A stretch of DNA of 9,465 nt. Source: 2-01-FULL-39-33 sp964361645. GTDB lineage: Bacteria; Patescibacteriota; Patescibacteriia; 2-01-FULL-39-33. Within the stretch, counting starts at the first letter, position 1. The number at the start of each line of letters is the position of its first letter. A program made the translations under genes and the position numbers. Shown here in pieces: positions 1 through 5,289 of the stretch. The DNA is taken from contig CAYIBK010000033.1 of NCBI GenBank assembly GCA_964361645.1, forward strand, positions 1-9,465. Direction: 5' to 3'. The notes beneath the pieces are model-generated. The model searched no databases, had not been told where the DNA came from, and saw only the letters and a list, made by a program, of their open reading frames with translations.

Positions 1-57
1 AGCAATCCCATGGAAAATATACGAGATTGCTTCGTCCGCTTTACTCCCTCGCAATAA
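1..57. repeat. Palindromic GCAATCCC/GATTGCTTC repeat, copy 1 (left edge cut)
   Basis: This is the inner and right part of the repeat family found throughout the window: AGCAATCCCATGGAAAATA, then GAGATTGCTTCG, then CCCTCGCAATAAC. The left arm lies outside the window. The last arm has one change (AATAAC for AATGAC) relative to the other copies. Confidence 0.85.
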
Positions 58-104
58 CAAAGAGGTATTTATAATGATTTTTTAGCTAAAATAAGGCATT
101 TTAA

Positions 105-137
105 AGACTCCGTTTTAATAGAACGGAGTTTTTTTAT
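105..137 (+). terminator. Rho-independent terminator for a gene left of the window
   Basis: ACTCCGTT (107-114) pairs perfectly with AACGGAGT (122-129) around a 7-nt loop, and a run of eight T follows (129-136). No gene in the window ends here, so it most likely serves a plus-strand gene lying off the left edge. Confidence 0.75.
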
Positions 138-196
138 GCTTAAAATATTTTGTCAATTGAGAACAATTAAGAATAATTAGTAATAATAAATTACAA

Positions 197-228
197 ATAA
201 GTTAAATAAGTATCTGTTGATAACTTAT
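197..228. promoter_or_regulatory. Dyad upstream of the -35 box, possible operator
   Basis: ATAAGTTA (197-204) and TAACTTAT (221-228) form a perfect 8-bp inverted repeat with 16 bp between them, ending 2 bp before the -35 box. The stretch 137-230 is otherwise very AT-rich with nothing recognisable. A second inverted pair, TTGTCAATT (150-158) and AATTGACAA (229-237), includes the -35 box. The regulatory role is inferred from position, and AT-rich DNA yields such dyads by chance. Confidence 0.25.
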
Positions 229-230
229 AA

Positions 231-260
231 TTGACAATTCGGTACATTATTAATTATAAT
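231..260 (+). promoter_or_regulatory. Consensus sigma70-type promoter
   Basis: TTGACA (231-236) and TATAAT (255-260) are both perfect consensus hexamers, separated by 18 bp. Transcription would start near 266-268. It is the best promoter in the window. It drives the folded leader and the helix-turn-helix gene, or a stand-alone RNA. Confidence 0.75.
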
Positions 261-261
261 A

Positions 262-276
262 ACCTAAGAATTAGGT
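262..276. promoter_or_regulatory. Short perfect dyad at the predicted transcription start
   Basis: ACCTAA (262-267), GAA, TTAGGT (271-276) is a 15-bp perfect dyad lying on the predicted +1 of the promoter at 231-260. This is a typical place for an operator. The helix-turn-helix protein encoded at 455 is the obvious candidate binder, but that is inference only. Confidence 0.35.
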
Positions 277-430
277 GGAATAACCAAATAAATATTAAAC
301 CATAAATTTTGGTTATTTACCCCGCACCAAAACATAAATTTGAGGTTTTAAAGCCATAAATGAATGCAATTTGATGTCTAGAGGGTGATAGGCAAATTCT
401 ATACTCCCTAAAGATATGGTGCGGGGTTTA
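267..430 (+). ncRNA. Candidate structured leader or small RNA
   Basis: No protein is encoded here, and the sequence can fold into stacked helices. AATAACCAAA (279-288) pairs with TTTGGTTATT (308-317) over 10 bp. ACCCCGCACCA (319-329) pairs perfectly with TGGTGCGGGGT (417-427) over 11 bp and encloses 87 nt. Inside that, TAGAGGGTGATAG (379-391) and CTATACTCCCTA (399-410) form a hairpin with small bulges. AACCA (298-302) can compete for TGGTT (310-314), giving a switch-like alternative. The motif CATAAAT occurs at 301, 332 and 355. No U-tract follows the last stem, so it is more likely a 5' leader than a terminated RNA. I do not recognise it as any riboswitch class I know. Confidence 0.4.
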
Positions 431-454
431 TCTTAATTTAGATAAAAAATAAAA

Positions 455-649
455 ATGCCCGAGAGGATTCTCACAATCGAGGAAGTGGCAAAGTTGATGA
501 AGGTTAGCCTAAAAACGGTTTATCGTTGGGTTAATGCTGGTCAACTTCCTGCCGCTAGAATTGGTTATAAGACTTATCGGGTATTTGAAAATGACTTGAT
601 TAAATTTTTGCGCCACAACATGACAAGTTCGAAGCGCAGAAGAATATAA
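455..649 (+). CDS. Small excisionase/MerR-type helix-turn-helix protein
   Basis: This 64-residue protein is a single helix-turn-helix domain of the excisionase-type (HTH_17) superfamily. The diagnostic string is LTIEEVAKLMKVSLKTVYRW at residues 6-25: 'LTIEEVAKLMKVS' gives the first helix and turn, and 'KTVYRWVNAGQLPAARIG' gives the recognition helix and wing. 'YRVFENDLIKFL' then matches the usual end of the domain, followed by a basic tail (SSKRRRI). It has no further domain, so it is either a small transcription regulator or an excisionase-like accessory protein. No recombinase is visible in the window. No Shine-Dalgarno motif precedes the ATG, which sits 27 nt after the last stem of the leader. 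The strong promoter and dyads upstream suggest it may control its own transcription (inferred). Confidence 0.85.
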   Translation: MPERILTIEEVAKLMKVSLKTVYRWVNAGQLPAARIGYKTYRVFENDLIKFLRHNMTSSKRRRI

Positions 650-673
650 TCAAGTTTTTATTTTTACTTTCAC

Positions 674-754
674 TGTCATTGCGAAGAATGAAGCAATCCC
701 AAATTCATCTCTCTTACAATAAAAATAAGATTGCTTCGCAAGCTCGCAATGACA
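674..754. repeat. Palindromic repeat, copy 2
   Basis: TGTCATTGCGAAG...GAAGCAATCCC on the left mirrors GATTGCTTCGC...CTCGCAATGACA on the right, around a divergent centre of about 35 nt. It sits between the helix-turn-helix gene and the next small gene. A reading frame runs through it into the downstream gene, but those residues look like translated repeat. Confidence 0.85.
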
Positions 755-774
755 AGGAAATTATAAAATTATTT

Positions 775-987
775 ATGAATTTTCTAACCATAGAAAAATT
801 CAATCCACGGTCCAAACACAGTATCTTCAAAAAGATAGTGCTGGGCTTATTAATGCTTGTCGTGCCAACAATATTTGTTACGGCTTGGGTTGTTTACAGC
901 TTAAAAGATGTTGAGCTAACCAGAAAATCCCAAGCCGGAACAGGGCAATTAAAAGAGGAAATAACTCTAGTAAGTAGAAATAATTAA
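775..987 (+). CDS. Small membrane-anchored protein, likely truncated surface-protein paralogue
   Basis: This encodes 70 residues: a basic N-terminus (MNFLTIEKFNPRSKHSIFKK), one membrane segment at about residues 21-43 (IVLGLLMLVVPTIFVTAWVV), and a short polar tail. The segment resembles that of the gene at 1204: LMLVVPTIFVTAWVV here against LILLVVPIIIATWVV there, followed by similarly spaced K-V and T-x-x-A-G residues. The two are therefore likely paralogous, but this one stops after 27 polar residues, with no extracellular domain. I chose the ATG at 775 because the frame upstream (from 679) runs through repeat copy 2. No clear ribosome binding site is seen. It may be a working small protein or the remnant of a surface protein. 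Confidence 0.5.
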   Translation: MNFLTIEKFNPRSKHSIFKKIVLGLLMLVVPTIFVTAWVVYSLKDVELTRKSQAGTGQLKEEITLVSRNN

Positions 988-1005
988 AATGATAAGTATA
1001 ACACC

Positions 1006-1097
1006 GTCATTGCGAGCGAAGCGAAGCAATCCCACGGAAACTACACGAGATTGCTTCCCCGCCTTCGCGAGGACCCGCTTCGCTCCCTCGCAATGAC
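1006..1097. repeat. Palindromic repeat, copy 3
   Basis: A full copy with both arms: GTCATTGCGAGCGAAGCGAAG at the left and CTTCGCTCCCTCGCAATGAC at the right. The right half carries about 20 extra nt (CCCCGCCTTCGCGAGGACC) compared with other copies. A degenerate right-arm end, TCTCGTGCAATGACA, follows at 1105-1119. Confidence 0.9.
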
Positions 1098-1128
1098 AGT
1101 TAGTTCTCGTGCAATGACAAACCACACC

Positions 1129-1166
1129 GTCATTGCGATCCGCCCAGGGCGGAGAAGCAATCTCAT
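1129..1166. repeat. Palindromic repeat, copy 4 (left half, CCGCCC/GGGCGG subtype)
   Basis: Only the left half is present. It begins GTCATTGCGATCCGCCCAGG and contains an internal hairpin CCGCCCAGGGCGG. All 38 nt are identical to the left half of copy 7 at 8212-8249, about 7 kb away, so the two form a subtype. Confidence 0.85.
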
Positions 1167-1203
1167 AGAATAATAAATATGTTTGAAGAAAAAATAAATA
1201 AAT

Positions 1204-1722
1204 ATGCCATTTCCTAGATTAGGAAAACTTAAAGAACCAAAGAAGATCATGAAGAAAATGATCATGGCTTTAATTTTGCTTGTCGTGCCAATTATCATAG
1301 CGACTTGGGTAGTCTTCGATTTCTCTAAAGTAGATTCTACCCAAGCCGCCCTAGGCATCAATCAACAAATAACCTATCAAGGTAAACTGGCCAACTCTTC
1401 TGGCGTTTCCGTTTCCACTGGTAACTACAACTTCCAATTCCAACTCTATGATGATGCCAGCGCTGGTTCTCTCTTATGGCAAGAGAATTGGACTTCCACT
1501 TCCACTGCTGGTGCAGTTTCAATTGCCAATGGCATCTTCTCGGCTAACCTAGGCACTTCCACTTCACTCTCATCAGTTGATTTCAATTCTAATTCTCTTT
1601 TCCTTTCTATGAAGTTTGCCATCGTCATTGCGAGGAGATCCCTCGTAAACTCGGGACAAGCTCCGCAATCCAATGGAAAATACACGAGATTGCTTCGCTC
1701 CACTTCGTTTCGCTCGCAATGA
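1204..1722 (+). pseudogene. Surface-protein N-terminus truncated by a repeat insertion
   Basis: The frame opens with a basic leader and one membrane/signal segment (residues 16-38, MKKMIMALILLVVPIIIATWVV). A secreted domain follows at about residues 52-139: ITYQGKLANSSGVSVSTGNY, NFQFQLYDD, LLWQE, then a Ser/Thr-rich stretch with 'IANGIFSANLG' and 'NSLFLSMKFA'. This is the recognisable N-terminal module of large secreted proteins in CPR genomes, which normally continue for hundreds of residues. Here the frame enters repeat copy 5 right after 'MKFA'. The last 33 residues (IVIARRSLVNSGQ...RSTSFRSQ) are translated repeat, and the rest of the gene is missing downstream. A weak GAAGAA lies upstream of the ATG at 1204, and an in-frame ATG at 1249 is a possible alternative start. 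I read it as a broken gene, though a secreted stub could still be made. Confidence 0.7.
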
Positions 1723-1723
1723 C
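1624..1723. repeat. Palindromic repeat, copy 5, inside a coding frame
   Basis: A full copy with both arms (GTCATTGCGAGGAGATCC at the left, CGTTTCGCTCGCAATGAC at the right) and the centre CAATGGAAAATACACGAG. It interrupts the surface-protein frame after the codons for MKFA and supplies its stop codon at the right end. Confidence 0.9.
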
Positions 1724-1730
1724 AAAAATA

Positions 1731-1771
1731 GTCATTGCGAATACAGTGAAGCAATCCCATGGAAAATACAC
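1731..1771. repeat. Palindromic repeat, copy 6 (left half)
   Basis: GTCATTGCGAATACAGTGAAG, CAATCCCATGGAAAATACAC, then the match ends. It begins 7 bp after copy 5 and lacks the right arm. The ATG of the next small reading frame lies in its CCCATGG. Confidence 0.85.
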
Positions 1772-1881
1772 AAAATAATATATTAGAAAGACTAAAGACA
1801 ATTACCAATAAGTTATTAGCCCTAGGTATAATAGTGGCAGTTTTAATTGTGGTTTTAGTGGGCTTAGATATCTATTATTAG
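1759..1881 (+). CDS. 40-residue single-pass membrane peptide
   Basis: The frame encodes MENTQNNILERLKTITNK, then LLALGIIVAVLIVVLVGLDI, then YY: a short polar helix and one strongly hydrophobic segment (about residues 19-38), so an N-in small membrane peptide is likely. An in-frame TGA at 1747 fixes the ATG at 1759 as the only ATG start. That ATG and the next four codons (MENT) are part of repeat copy 6, while the rest is not repeat-derived. There is no Shine-Dalgarno motif. It could be a new short gene, or the 3' remnant of an older gene whose start was replaced. No family is recognised. Confidence 0.4.
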   Translation: MENTQNNILERLKTITNKLLALGIIVAVLIVVLVGLDIYY

Positions 1882-1945
1882 CCCTTTATGAAAAGTGATT
1901 TTTATATTACAATTACTAAGTGAATAATTGGTACACTTTTTGTTT

Positions 1946-4525
1946 ATGGCTTATCGTCGCAGGAAAAACGCTGTTCTAAAATTACTCCGCAAAAAACCAG
2001 CCAGAAATAGGAATTATTTTGATGCCCGTCGAGTGGGGGGCGGTTTTGGCATGGATTGGAGTGTATCCAATGAGACCAAGAAAGGCATTATAATTATTTT
2101 TTTGTTTGTTTTGGCAGTTCTAAGTTTCTTAGGACTTTTTGATTTATCTGGCAGTTTCGGCCAAGTAGTGGTTAAAATTCTGGCTTGGATGCTGGGCGCC
2201 TTAAAATGGCTTTTTCCGATTATAGCTCTGCTTTTTGGTTATTTCATGCTCCGATCCGATAGTTATCAGATAAAAGTGGTGAATTATATAGGCACGATTT
2301 TTTTAGTCTTAGGGTTAACAGCCCTGTGGCATCTGCAGTTTGACATGAAAGATTCTATTTTAGCGGCTTCATCTGGTTTGGGTGGTGGTTATATTGGGGT
2401 GATTCTGTCTTTACCTACTCTAAAATTTATGGGTTTTTGGGGGGCATTAGTGGTTTGCTTTGCTGTTTTTTTAATTGGTTTGCTTCTAACTTTTGAAACA
2501 TCGCTTTACGGATTGATGTGGCCGATAAAATTGTTTAAGTTTATTTATGGCAAAATCACTTCTATGATTAATCGCTCCAAGACCGAATCAGACGATTATG
2601 AAGAAGAAGTTGAAGAAGAAGAGGAATCAATTGAAGATGAAGAAGAAATTCAAGATGAAAATAAAGAGGATGATGGTGATTACTTAGAACCGCAATTTGC
2701 CAAGAAAGCTGTCAGTTTATCTGATGACGGCGATGAGGAAACAGCTAAAATAATTGAACCCAAAAAATTCGGCAAAAAAATAGAACTACCACTAGAGTTA
2801 TTGGTGAGCAAATCCGGCAAACCAACCAGTGGCGATATTAAATCCAATCAGCAGATTATTAAAAAAACTCTGTCTAATTTTGGCATCGAAGTTGATATGG
2901 GTGATGTCAATATCGGCCCCACCGTAACTCAATATACTTTTCGGCCGGCCGACGGGGTTAAATTATCTAGAATCACTAATTTAAATAGCGATCTAGCTTT
3001 GTCTTTGGCGGCTCATCCTATTAGAATCGAGGCTCCTATCCCTGGCAAATCATTGGTGGGCGTGGAAATTCCTAATCAGATGGCGGCTAAAGTTACTATG
3101 AATGAGATCTTGGCCAATCCACAATTTAAAAATCGAGAAAGCAACTTGATGCTGGTCTTGGGCAAGGATGTTAGTGGCAAGCCTTATTTTGTCCAGTTAG
3201 ACAAGATGCCACACTTAATGATTGCCGGTGCTACTGGCAGTGGCAAATCGGTTTGTGTTAATTCTATTATTACTAGTTTGCTTTATCAGAACAGTCCCGA
3301 TGAATTGAAATTTATTTTAGTTGATCCCAAGCGTGTTGAACTCCCGATTTACAATGGCATTCCCTATCTTTTAACGCCGGTTATAACTGATGTGAAAAAA
3401 ACCATCAATGCTCTTAAATGGACAACAGTAGAAATGGAAAGAAGGTTTGAGATTTTAGCTAGGGCGGGCAAAAGAAATATTGCTATCTATAACAAAAGCA
3501 CTTCCGATAAGCTGCCTTACATAGTCTTTATAATTGATGAGTTGGCCGATTTAATGTCTACTGCTCCAAACGATGTGGAGGCAGGTATTGTGAGGTTGGC
3601 TCAAATGGCTCGGGCAGTGGGTATTCATTTGGTTTTAGCTACCCAAAGGCCTTCAGTGGAAGTGATTACCGGATTAATTAAAGCCAATATCCCGGCTCGT
3701 ATCTCTTTTTCCGTGGCTTCTTTAATTGATTCCAGGACTATTTTAGATACCTCGGGAGCCGAAAAATTAGTTGGCCGTGGCGACATGCTTTATATTGGTC
3801 CAGAAACCAGCAAGCCCAAAAGAATCCAAGGCGTCTTTATTTCTGATCGCGAAACTAATAATATAATTAATTATATCAAACAACAGGGCACGGCTGATTA
3901 TGTTGAGGAAGTAATAGAAAGACAATCTGGCTATACTAGCGGAGATGGTGGGTTTTATGATGATAGCGGTGATGCACTCCTGGGAGAAACTAAAGAAATT
4001 ATTCGCGAAGCTGGCAAAGCTTCGGCCTCGCTTTTGCAAAGAAGATTAAAAATAGGTTATGCTAGAGCGGCTAGGATACTTGATCTTTTGGAAGAACAAG
4101 GTATAATCGGCCCAGCTGACGGCGCTAAACCCAGGGAAGTGTATCTAGAAAAATTAGGTGGTGTTGATCCCCTAAAGTTCTCATCGCGCGAACACAATCT
4201 AACCGGAGAACTAAGGCCGATTACTGGTAATCAGACTGATGAAGTTTATGATGACGAAGAAGAGATTGATGAAGATAATGAAGAAATAGAAGAAATCGAA
4301 GATAAAGATCAGGCAGAAGAATTAATAGCAGAAATCAGCGGAGTTGAGAGTGAAGATGAGCTGGAAGAAATAATTGCAGATGATAAAAACGAAGATAATG
4401 ATAATCAAGATGATAAGCTAGAAGAAATAAAGGAGGAAACAGATGATGATGATCCCAAGACAGAAAATAATGAAAAATCAGACACCAAAAAGAAAAAGAT
4501 TTTTTCTGAAGACGAATGGACATAA
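1946..4525 (+). CDS. ftsK: DNA translocase FtsK (SpoIIIE/FtsK family)
   Basis: FtsK is the septum-anchored hexameric ATPase that pumps chromosome ends apart at division. The 859-residue frame has a basic N-terminus and four to five membrane segments (about 47-65, 75-101, 112-129, 144-183). An acidic linker (about 212-249) precedes the alpha/beta motor, with Walker A GATGSGKS at 428-435 and Walker B IVFIIDELADL around D531. The winged-helix gamma domain that reads oriented DNA signals spans about 676-735 (RRLKIGYARAARILDLLEEQG). Unusually, about 124 very acidic residues follow the gamma domain, where most FtsK proteins end. An in-frame TTG at 1928 would add six residues; I prefer the ATG at 1946 (MAYRRRK). 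Neither start has a Shine-Dalgarno motif. It is first in the order ftsK-rodZ-like-recA. Confidence 0.97.
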   Translation: MAYRRRKNAVLKLLRKKPARNRNYFDARRVGGGFGMDWSVSNETKKGIIIIFLFVLAVLSFLGLFDLSGSFGQVVVKILAWMLGALKWLFPIIALLFGYFMLRSDSYQIKVVNYIGTIFLVLGLTALWHLQFDMKDSILAASSGLGGGYIGVILSLPTLKFMGFWGALVVCFAVFLIGLLLTFETSLYGLMWPIKLFKFIYGKITSMINRSKTESDDYEEEVEEEEESIEDEEEIQDENKEDDGDYLEPQFAKKAVSLSDDGDEETAKIIEPKKFGKKIELPLELLVSKSGKPTSGDIKSNQQIIKKTLSNFGIEVDMGDVNIGPTVTQYTFRPADGVKLSRITNLNSDLALSLAAHPIRIEAPIPGKSLVGVEIPNQMAAKVTMNEILANPQFKNRESNLMLVLGKDVSGKPYFVQLDKMPHLMIAGATGSGKSVCVNSIITSLLYQNSPDELKFILVDPKRVELPIYNGIPYLLTPVITDVKKTINALKWTTVEMERRFEILARAGKRNIAIYNKSTSDKLPYIVFIIDELADLMSTAPNDVEAGIVRLAQMARAVGIHLVLATQRPSVEVITGLIKANIPARISFSVASLIDSRTILDTSGAEKLVGRGDMLYIGPETSKPKRIQGVFISDRETNNIINYIKQQGTADYVEEVIERQSGYTSGDGGFYDDSGDALLGETKEIIREAGKASASLLQRRLKIGYARAARILDLLEEQGIIGPADGAKPREVYLEKLGGVDPLKFSSREHNLTGELRPITGNQTDEVYDDEEEIDEDNEEIEEIEDKDQAEELIAEISGVESEDELEEIIADDKNEDNDNQDDKLEEIKEETDDDDPKTENNEKSDTKKKKIFSEDEWT

Positions 4526-4527
4526 AG

Positions 4528-4604
4528 AAGAAAGTAAGAAAATAAAAAAATAAGAAAGTATTTCGACTTCATATTATCTTAATTTTTTATTTTCTTACTT
4601 TCTT
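4528..4604. repeat. 22-bp AT-rich perfect inverted repeat between ftsK and the RodZ-like gene
   Basis: Positions 4528-4549 (AAGAAAGTAAGAAAATA followed by five A) pair perfectly with 4583-4604, with 33 nt between them. TAAGAAAGTA recurs directly at 4551-4560. It starts 2 nt after the ftsK stop and ends 14 nt before the next ATG. It could be a weak two-way terminator or an mRNA hairpin. No G+C-rich core is present, so terminator strength is doubtful. Confidence 0.8.
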
Positions 4605-4618
4605 AATTTATTATTTAT

Positions 4619-5269
4619 ATGGTTAGAAAAATAGTCACCAAAAATTTAGGCGAAATACTTTCTGAAGCTAGAAATAGCCGTTATATTAATTTGGAAGAGG
4701 CGGCCAAAGATCTTAATACTCCTTTTAGATATTTGGATGCCTTAGAACATAATAATTTTAAGGATTTGCCCAATGAGAAATATCTTAAAGTGGTATTAAA
4801 AAATTATAGCCGGTATTTAAAATTGGATTTTGCTAATTTATGGCGAATATTAAAAAATAGCCAAAATTTTTCTAGTATCCACAAATATAAAAAAGTAGAG
4901 CATAAATATTTTACTTCCTGGCCAAACTTAATCAGAAAAATGGCGATTGTAGTGATAATTGCAGCTATTTTATTTTTTTTGGTTGTTAAAGTTGAACAAA
5001 TATTTGCTCCGCCTCTATTAGCTATTAGTTATCCCTCCGATGGTATGATAGTTGAGAGTCGGCAGATTAAACTTACTGGCCGATCCGAGTCGGAGGTGGA
5101 ATTAATTATCAATAACAAGGAAATATTTGTAGATAGCCGTGGCCATTTCGAAACTGTCATTGATTTGCAAAAAGGTCTTAATTTGATTAAAATAAGTGCG
5201 AAGAAAAGATATAGCCGGACAATAGAAAAAGAGATAAGATTACTATTTAAAGATGAGATTAATAATTAA
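4619..5269 (+). CDS. RodZ-like membrane helix-turn-helix protein
   Basis: The 216-residue protein has the RodZ/YmfM layout. An N-terminal cytoplasmic helix-turn-helix of the HTH_25 kind (about 9-70: LGEILSEARNSRYINLEEAA, then 'YLDALEHNNFKDLPNEKYLKVVLKNYSRYL') is followed by a basic linker, one membrane segment (about 108-124) and an outside beta-rich domain (about 132-210). In rod-shaped bacteria RodZ links MreB to the wall-building machinery, and its helix-turn-helix binds protein rather than DNA. The outside domain, with 'ISYPSDGMIVESRQIKLTGR', looks Ig-like. Its place between ftsK and recA matches the ymfM position in Firmicutes, which supports the call. No Shine-Dalgarno motif precedes the ATG. 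Without mreB in view, a rod-shape role is only inferred. Confidence 0.8.
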   Translation: MVRKIVTKNLGEILSEARNSRYINLEEAAKDLNTPFRYLDALEHNNFKDLPNEKYLKVVLKNYSRYLKLDFANLWRILKNSQNFSSIHKYKKVEHKYFTSWPNLIRKMAIVVIIAAILFFLVVKVEQIFAPPLLAISYPSDGMIVESRQIKLTGRSESEVELIINNKEIFVDSRGHFETVIDLQKGLNLIKISAKKRYSRTIEKEIRLLFKDEINN

Positions 5270-5289
5270 AGACTAAATTAACATAAATT

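Noticed and set aside
231..264. dif-like XerC/XerD recombination site near ftsK
   Set aside because: GGTACATTAT...TATAATAACC is loosely palindromic and AT-rich like dif, but it does not match the arms and spacing of known dif sites and is better explained by the promoter.
679..774. N-terminal extension of the gene at 775 back to 679
   Set aside because: The extra 32 residues (such as KQSQIHLSY...ASQARNDK) are repeat copy 2 in translation; the ATG at 775 gives a normal membrane-anchor N-terminus.
1041..1361. Minus-strand frame of 106 residues
   Set aside because: It is antisense to the surface-protein start and its ends are translated repeat copies 3 and 4 (for example 'VIARERSGSSRRR'). No ribosome binding site or family features.
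1624..1771. CRISPR array from the repeated GTCATTGCG blocks
   Set aside because: Spacing is irregular, the repeats are themselves palindromic with conserved centres, copies are scattered over 8 kb in both halves, and no cas gene is present.
1446..1808. Minus-strand frame of 120 residues
   Set aside because: It runs through repeat copies 5 and 6 ('CHCERNEVERSNL' is typical translated repeat) and antisense to the broken surface-protein gene.
3767..4523. Minus-strand frames inside ftsK
   Set aside because: They are shadows of the ftsK coding sequence; the second one merely reads the acidic GAA/GAT-rich tail backwards.
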